Source: an uncultured Burkholderiales bacterium
GTDB taxonomy: Bacteria > Pseudomonadota > Gammaproteobacteria > Burkholderiales > Burkholderiaceae_D
Assembly: GCA_937872165.1 (NCBI GenBank)
Contig: CALMOR010000243.1
Location: forward strand, 5,333-17,112
Direction of reading: 5' to 3'
Length of the DNA stretch: 11,780 nucleotides
The position numbers and the translations under genes were made by a program. Below the pieces are notes generated by a model. The model was not told where the DNA came from, did no database searches, and saw only the letters and a program-made list of their open reading frames with translations. Shown piece by piece: positions 6,566 to 11,780 of this stretch (positions are counted from its first letter, which is position 1; each line of letters opens with the position of its first letter).

Positions 6566-7555
6566 ATGAAGAGCGCCGTCCTCCTCGTCAATCTCGGCAC
6601 GCCCGACGCCCCGACCGCGCCCGCGGTGCGCCGCTATCTGAAGGAGTTCCTCTCGGACCCGCGCGTGGTCGAGATCCCGCGCGTCGTCTGGTGGCTGATC
6701 CTGAACGGCATCATCCTGCCGGTCCGCTCGAGCCGATCGGCCGCCAAGTACGCGCAGGTGTGGATGAAGGAAGGCTCGCCGCTCAAGGTGTGGACCGAGC
6801 GCCAGGCACTGCTGCTGCGCGGCCTGAGCGGCATGCGCGGTCGCGACTACGCGGTCGACTGGGCGATGCGCTACGGCAACCCGTCGATCGCGAGCGTGCT
6901 CGACCGGCTGCACGACGCCGGATGCGAACGCATCCTCGTGCTGCCGCTGTATCCGCAGTACTCGGCCACGACGACGGCTTCGAGCTTCGATGCCGTCAAC
7001 GCGTGGTGCGCGAAGACCCGCAACGTGCCCGAGTTCCGCTTCGTCAAGCAGTACGCGGACGACGCCGGCTACATCGACGCGCTCGCGGCGCGCATCGTCG
7101 CGACGCGCCTGCGCGACGGCACCGCCGCCGATCCGAAGGCAAAGCTGGTGATGAGCTTCCACGGCATCCCGGTGCGGTCGGTGCGTCAGGGCGATCCCTA
7201 TCAGGCGCAGTGCCTGGTGACCGCCGAGCGGCTGGCGGCGCGGCTCGGGCTGACGAACGAGCAGTGGGTGGCGACCTTCCAGTCGCGCTTCGGCAAGGCC
7301 GAGTGGCTGCGGCCGTACACGGTGGAGGTGCTGCGCGAGCTCGGTGGCACGAAGCTCGCGACGCTGTCGATCTGCTGCCCCGGCTTCCCGGCCGACTGCC
7401 TCGAGACGCTCGAGGAGATCGGCATGGAGGGTCGCGCCGAATTCGTCGACGCGGGCGGCGGCGGCTTCCACTACATCCCGTGCCTCGACGACGACCCGCG
7501 CTGGATCGAGGCACTGGCGGGCATCGCCGAACGCAACATGGCCGGCTGGACCTGA
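6566..7555 (+). CDS. hemH: Ferrochelatase
   Basis: Ferrochelatase inserts Fe2+ into protoporphyrin IX, the last step of protoheme synthesis, at the cytoplasmic face of the membrane. The ATG at 6566 gives 329 residues, close to the usual length, beginning MKSAVLLVNLGTPDAP, the family's normal N-terminus. Other typical segments are EGSPLKVWTERQ (69-80), MRYGNPSI (101-108), LPLYPQYSATTTAS (126-139), the metal-site histidine in MSFHGIPVRS (His199), FQSRFGKAEWLRPYT (238-252) and CPGFPADCLETLEEI (271-285) with the conserved glutamates. An in-frame ATG at 6506 would add 20 Pro/Arg/Ser-rich residues and is less likely. A -10-like TAGCAT (6502-6507) overlaps that earlier ATG. No Shine-Dalgarno sequence precedes 6566. 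Its place between hrcA and grpE is conserved gene order in Burkholderiales and need not mean heat-shock control. Confidence 0.95.
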   Translation: MKSAVLLVNLGTPDAPTAPAVRRYLKEFLSDPRVVEIPRVVWWLILNGIILPVRSSRSAAKYAQVWMKEGSPLKVWTERQALLLRGLSGMRGRDYAVDWAMRYGNPSIASVLDRLHDAGCERILVLPLYPQYSATTTASSFDAVNAWCAKTRNVPEFRFVKQYADDAGYIDALAARIVATRLRDGTAADPKAKLVMSFHGIPVRSVRQGDPYQAQCLVTAERLAARLGLTNEQWVATFQSRFGKAEWLRPYTVEVLRELGGTKLATLSICCPGFPADCLETLEEIGMEGRAEFVDAGGGGFHYIPCLDDDPRWIEALAGIAERNMAGWT

Positions 7556-7588
7556 CGCGTCGATCCACTGCGGAAGCTCGCCCGGTCT

Positions 7589-7612
7589 GCGTCGGCCGTG
7601 CCGACGCTCGTT
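7589..7612 (+). terminator. Terminator-like hairpin after hemH
   Basis: GCGTCGGC (7589-7596) and GCCGACGC (7600-7607) form a perfect 8-bp GC-rich stem with a 3-base loop (CGT), followed by the T-rich TCGTTCTTG. The T-run is interrupted, so this is a moderate intrinsic terminator candidate. It ends just where the grpE -35 box begins, insulating grpE from hemH. Confidence 0.6.
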
Positions 7613-7640
7613 CTTGAATTCATCGCTTCCGTCTCTATCT
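7613..7640 (+). promoter_or_regulatory. Sigma-32-like heat-shock promoter of grpE
   Basis: CTTGAAT (7613-7619) matches the sigma-32 -35 consensus CTTGAAA at six of seven positions. After a 13-base spacer, CTCTATCT (7633-7640) fits the -10 consensus CCCCATNT at five of seven defined positions. The predicted transcript starts near 7646-7648, giving a leader of about 35 bases before grpE. The spacing is the usual one for E. coli-type heat-shock promoters. Confidence 0.62.
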
Positions 7641-7649
7641 CGCGGAAGC
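7625..7649. repeat. Dyad overlapping the grpE -10 box
   Basis: GCTTCCG (7625-7631) and CGGAAGC (7643-7649) are perfect inverted arms around an 11-base centre that contains the proposed -10 box. The left arm lies upstream of the predicted transcription start, so it would act as DNA rather than as an RNA hairpin. A third copy of GCGGAAGC occurs at 7570-7577. The sequence is not CIRCE, although arm length and spacing are loosely similar. Confidence 0.4.
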
Positions 7650-7682
7650 CTTTCAAACTCAACCAGCCGGAGAACGACCCAG

Positions 7683-8270
7683 ATGGAACCAGCGAAGTAC
7701 GACACGTCGAACCCGCCGCAGCCGGCGGACGGCGATCACCGACTCGTCGATGCGCAGGTCGACCCCGCAGCCGCCGCGTCGGCCGACCCAGCGGTCGCGA
7801 CCGACCTCGACGCAGCGGCCCTGCAGGCCGCCCTGACCGCGGCCGAGGCAAAAGCTTCCGAGTACTACGACGCGCTGCTGCGCGCCCGGGCCGAAGCGGA
7901 GAACACGCGCCGCCGCTCGCAGGAGGACGTGGCCAAGGCCCACAAATTCGGCATCGAGACTTTCGCCGAATCGATGCTGCCGGTGATGGACAGCCTGCAG
8001 GCCGCGCTGGCGGACGCGACGACCGACGCGGCCAAGGTGCGCGAAGGCGTCGAGCTGACGAGGAAGCAGCTCTTCTCCGCGTTCGAGCGCAACCGCCTCG
8101 TCGCGATCGACCCGGTCGGCGAGAAGTTCGATCCGCATCGTCACCAGGCGATCTCGGCCGTCCCGGCGCCCGAGGGAGTAGCCGCGAACCAGGTGGTCAG
8201 CGTGCTGCAGACCGGCTGGATGCTCGCCGATCGCGTGCTGCGGCCCGCGCTCGTGACCGTGGCGGGCTGA
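7683..8270 (+). CDS. grpE: GrpE, nucleotide exchange factor of DnaK
   Basis: GrpE is a homodimer that releases ADP from DnaK and restarts its folding cycle in the cytoplasm. The ATG at 7683 is preceded by GGAGAA (7669-7674) at 8 bases and gives 195 residues. The first 40 or so are acidic and Ala/Pro-rich and probably disordered. Residues about 45-90 (ALQAALTAAEAKASEYYDAL and on) form the long dimerisation helix. A four-helix segment follows, with ENTRRRSQEDVAKAHKFG and ETFAESMLPVMDSL. The C-terminal beta wing has the family signature GEKFDPHRHQAI (147-158) and NQVVSVLQTGWMLADRVLRP (169-188), ending AALVTVA-like (PALVTVAG). It has its own sigma-32-like promoter and lies 127 bases after hemH and 166 bases before dnaK. 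Confidence 0.96.
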   Translation: MEPAKYDTSNPPQPADGDHRLVDAQVDPAAAASADPAVATDLDAAALQAALTAAEAKASEYYDALLRARAEAENTRRRSQEDVAKAHKFGIETFAESMLPVMDSLQAALADATTDAAKVREGVELTRKQLFSAFERNRLVAIDPVGEKFDPHRHQAISAVPAPEGVAANQVVSVLQTGWMLADRVLRPALVTVAG

Positions 8271-8307
8271 TCGGCCCTCGGATGGGGACGAAAGCGCGGC
8301 AATAACC

Positions 8308-8337
8308 CTTGATATCGGATGGGATTACTCCACATGC
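8308..8337 (+). promoter_or_regulatory. Sigma-32-like heat-shock promoter of dnaK
   Basis: CCCTTGATAT at 8306-8315 carries the -35 element CTTGATA (8308-8314), close to the CCCTTGAT of E. coli dnaK P1. After 15 bases, CCACATGC (8330-8337) fits CCCCATNT at five of seven defined positions. The predicted start is near 8343, leaving a leader of about 94 bases. It lies in the grpE-dnaK gap, so dnaK can be transcribed separately from grpE. Confidence 0.58.
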
Positions 8338-8346
8338 ACCCCCGTA

Positions 8347-8381
8347 CCGCCGGACCCTGATCGGTTCGGGGCCCCAGGCGG
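8347..8381 (+). other. Stable hairpin in the dnaK 5' leader
   Basis: CCGCCGG (8347-8353) can pair with the CC and GGCGG in 8374-8381, with a bulge. Inside it, CCCTGA (8355-8360) pairs with TCGGGG (8366-8371) around the loop TCGGT. The structure would sit at the very 5' end of the predicted dnaK mRNA. It does not include the Shine-Dalgarno sequence, so a direct RNA-thermometer role is not shown; stabilisation of the mRNA is an alternative. Confidence 0.4.
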
Positions 8382-8436
8382 CCGCTTTCCCTACCAATCC
8401 CTCGAAGACTTGAACGACCCGTTCGGAGAAAAGAAC

Positions 8437-10380
<1,944 letters not shown>

Positions 10381-10401
10381 CCGTCGCGGTAGGAAGGCGA
10401 G

Positions 10402-10440
10402 CGGGGCCCGGATGATCGACAGCCGCGGCCCCGTCTCTTC
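10402..10440 (+). terminator. First hairpin in the dnaK-dnaJ gap
   Basis: CGGGGCCCGG (10402-10411) pairs with CCG (10423-10425) and GGCCCCG (10427-10433), with one bulged C, around an 11-base loop. It is followed by TCTCTTC. It resembles an intrinsic terminator with a poor T-run and may reduce read-through from dnaK to dnaJ. Confidence 0.45.
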
Positions 10441-10483
10441 GCCGGGCACGTCGGATCGCCATCCGACCGGCCCGGCGTTCTGT
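10440..10483 (+). terminator. Second, stronger hairpin in the dnaK-dnaJ gap
   Basis: CGCCGGGC (10440-10447) pairs with GCCCGGCG (10470-10477). After a 2x2 internal loop, GTCGGAT (10450-10456) pairs with ATCCGAC (10461-10467), closing on the tetraloop CGCC. That is 15 base pairs in all, followed by the weakly T-rich TTCTGTCATT. It could be a partial terminator or a barrier that protects dnaK mRNA and lowers dnaJ expression relative to dnaK. Confidence 0.55.
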
Positions 10484-10517
10484 CATTGAAGCTCGAGGAT
10501 CGGGACAAGCAATCGCC

Positions 10518-11642
10518 ATGGCCAAACGGGACTATTACGAAACACTGGGCGTCGCGAAGAACGCGTCGGACGACGACATCAAGAAGGCCTATCGCAAGCT
10601 GGCGATGAAGCATCACCCGGATCGCAACCCGGGCGATCACGGCGCCGAGGACAAATTCAAGGAGGCCAAGGAAGCCTACGAGATGCTCAGCGACGCCGAC
10701 AAGCGCGCGGCCTACGATCGCTACGGCCACGCGGGCGTCGATCCCAACGCGGGCACCGGCGCCGGCATGGGCGGCTTCGCGGAAGCCTTCGGCGACATCT
10801 TCGGCGACATCTTCGGCGGACAGGGCGGCCAGCAGCGCGCGCGCGGCGGACCGCAGGTGTTCCGCGGCGCCGACCTTCGCTACGCGATGGACATCACGCT
10901 CGAGCAGGCCTTCAACGGCTACGAGACGCAGATCAAGATCCCGACCTGGGACAACTGCGAGACCTGCAAGGGTTCGGGCGCGAAGCCGGGCACGAAGCCC
11001 ACGCAGTGTCCGACCTGCACGGGTACCGGGACGGTCCGCATGCAGCAGGGCTTCTTCTCGATCCAGCAGACCTGCGGCCGCTGCCACGGAACCGGCAAGA
11101 TCATCCCCGAGCCTTGCCCCACCTGCGACGGCGCCGGCAAGATCAAGTCGACCAAGACGCTCGAAGTGAAGATCCCGGCCGGCATCGACGACGGCATGCG
11201 CATCCGCTCGTCGGGCAACGGCGAACCCGGCGTCAACGGCGGCCCGAACGGCGACCTCTACGTCGAGATCCGCATCAAGCAGCACGCGGTGTTCCAGCGC
11301 GACGGCGACGACCTGCATTGCGAGATGCCGATCACCTTCGCCACCGCGGCGCTGGGTGGCGAACTCGAGATCCCGACGCTGTCCGGCAGCGCGGCCATCT
11401 CGATCCCCGAAGGGACGCAGAGCGGCAAGACCTTCCGCCTGCGCGGCAAGGGCATCAAGGGCGTGCGCGCCGGCTATCCGGGCGACCTCTACTGCCACGT
11501 CGCGGTCGAGACGCCGGTGCGGCTGACCGAGCATCAGAAGAAGGTGCTGAAGGAATTCGACGCGGCGACCCGCGAGGGCGGCGCGAAGCACAGTCCACAG
11601 ACCAAGGGCTGGGCCGAGAAGGTCAAGGCGTTCTTCGCCTGA
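10518..11642 (+). CDS. dnaJ: Co-chaperone DnaJ (Hsp40)
   Basis: DnaJ delivers unfolded clients to DnaK and stimulates its ATPase in the cytoplasm. The protein is 374 residues, the usual length, and starts MAKRDYYETLGVAKNAS. The J domain covers about 4-70 with the HPD motif at 33-35. A Gly/Phe-rich segment follows (about 72-110, with two FGDIFG units). The zinc-binding domain has all four CxxCxGxG repeats: CETCKGSG (147), CPTCTGTG (164), CGRCHGTG (186) and CPTCDGAG (200), enough for two zinc ions. The C-terminal client-binding domains contain KIPAGIDDGMRIRSSGNGEP and IPEGTQSGKTFRLRGKGI. It lies 137 bases after dnaK, behind two hairpins. The ribosome-binding site is weak: GAGGA lies 18 bases before the ATG. 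No clear promoter of its own is visible. Confidence 0.97.
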   Translation: MAKRDYYETLGVAKNASDDDIKKAYRKLAMKHHPDRNPGDHGAEDKFKEAKEAYEMLSDADKRAAYDRYGHAGVDPNAGTGAGMGGFAEAFGDIFGDIFGGQGGQQRARGGPQVFRGADLRYAMDITLEQAFNGYETQIKIPTWDNCETCKGSGAKPGTKPTQCPTCTGTGTVRMQQGFFSIQQTCGRCHGTGKIIPEPCPTCDGAGKIKSTKTLEVKIPAGIDDGMRIRSSGNGEPGVNGGPNGDLYVEIRIKQHAVFQRDGDDLHCEMPITFATAALGGELEIPTLSGSAAISIPEGTQSGKTFRLRGKGIKGVRAGYPGDLYCHVAVETPVRLTEHQKKVLKEFDAATREGGAKHSPQTKGWAEKVKAFFA

Positions 11643-11671
11643 CGGCTCGAGACAGGTCCGGCCGCTCCGCC

Positions 11672-11780
11672 ATGCCCGGACGATGCTTCGACACGGCGGC
11701 CATCGACCGCTTCGTCGAGGCGACGGTCGTCGGGACGGCACGGCTGCCGCCGCCCGACGGCCTCGATCGCACCATAGACG
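11672..11780 (+). CDS. Start of an unrecognised protein, cut by the right edge
   Basis: From the ATG at 11672 the frame stays open to the window end (36 complete codons). The translation starts MPGRCFDTAAIDRFVEATVV and continues GTARLPPPDGLDRTID. Most codons end in G or C and the choice of codons resembles the neighbouring genes, which suggests real coding rather than chance. There is no good Shine-Dalgarno sequence, and the ATG lies in the loop of a weak GTCCGG/CCGGAC inverted repeat (11656-11661 and 11676-11681). The gap to dnaJ is 29 bases, so it may be in the same transcript. I do not recognise the family from this fragment. Confidence 0.42.
   Translation, partial: MPGRCFDTAAIDRFVEATVVGTARLPPPDGLDRTID

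Noticed and set aside
3411..6569. Plus-strand open frame of 1052 codons running across recN, nadK and hrcA
   Set aside because: It is a shadow of three genes with clear motifs in other frames. Its translation is low-complexity Arg/Ala/Ser-rich and matches nothing coherent.
5936..7705. Minus-strand open frame of 589 codons across hemH and the gap
   Set aside because: It is antisense to the well-supported ferrochelatase and repeats shadow-type Arg/Ala/Glu composition. Only the 6350-6060 part on this strand has family-like sequence, and that is in the other two frames.

Overview
The window is about 68% G+C and carries densely packed bacterial genes. The order recN–nadK (minus strand), then hrcA–hemH–grpE–dnaK–dnaJ (plus strand), is the heat-shock/housekeeping cluster typical of Betaproteobacteria, most likely Burkholderiales. 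HrcA co-existing with sigma-32-like promoters fits that group. The assignment is from gene order and composition only; there is no rRNA or other marker gene in the window.

Left part (2–2118, plus strand): the C-terminal three quarters of a TonB-dependent outer-membrane receptor, cut by the window edge, is followed 17 bases later by a secreted PCu(A)C-type copper chaperone with a Met/His-rich tail. Together they look like a copper-acquisition pair. They meet recN tail to tail with a 19-base gap.

Middle (2138–4950): recN (DNA double-strand-break repair) lies downstream of nadK (NAD kinase) on the minus strand, probably in one transcript. The 67-base gap between nadK and the divergent hrcA holds a perfect 16-bp palindrome, and each gene has a -10-like box placed so close to its start codon that leaderless mRNAs are predicted.

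Right part (4951–11642, plus strand): hrcA (heat-shock repressor), hemH (ferrochelatase), grpE, dnaK and dnaJ. grpE and dnaK each have a recognisable sigma-32-like promoter. No HrcA operator (CIRCE) is visible, so here the chaperone genes look driven by sigma-32, with HrcA presumably acting elsewhere (for example on groESL). Hairpins follow hrcA, hemH and dnaK. Downstream of dnaJ a new reading frame opens and runs off the right edge.

The most unexpected item is in the 589-base gap between hrcA and hemH. Antisense to both genes lies a frameshifted remnant of a TIR domain (about 6350 down to 6060), probably a decayed NADase/defence-type gene. Two strong inverted repeats and a 14-bp palindrome surround it. 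I found no tRNA, rRNA, CRISPR array, insertion sequence or integrase.
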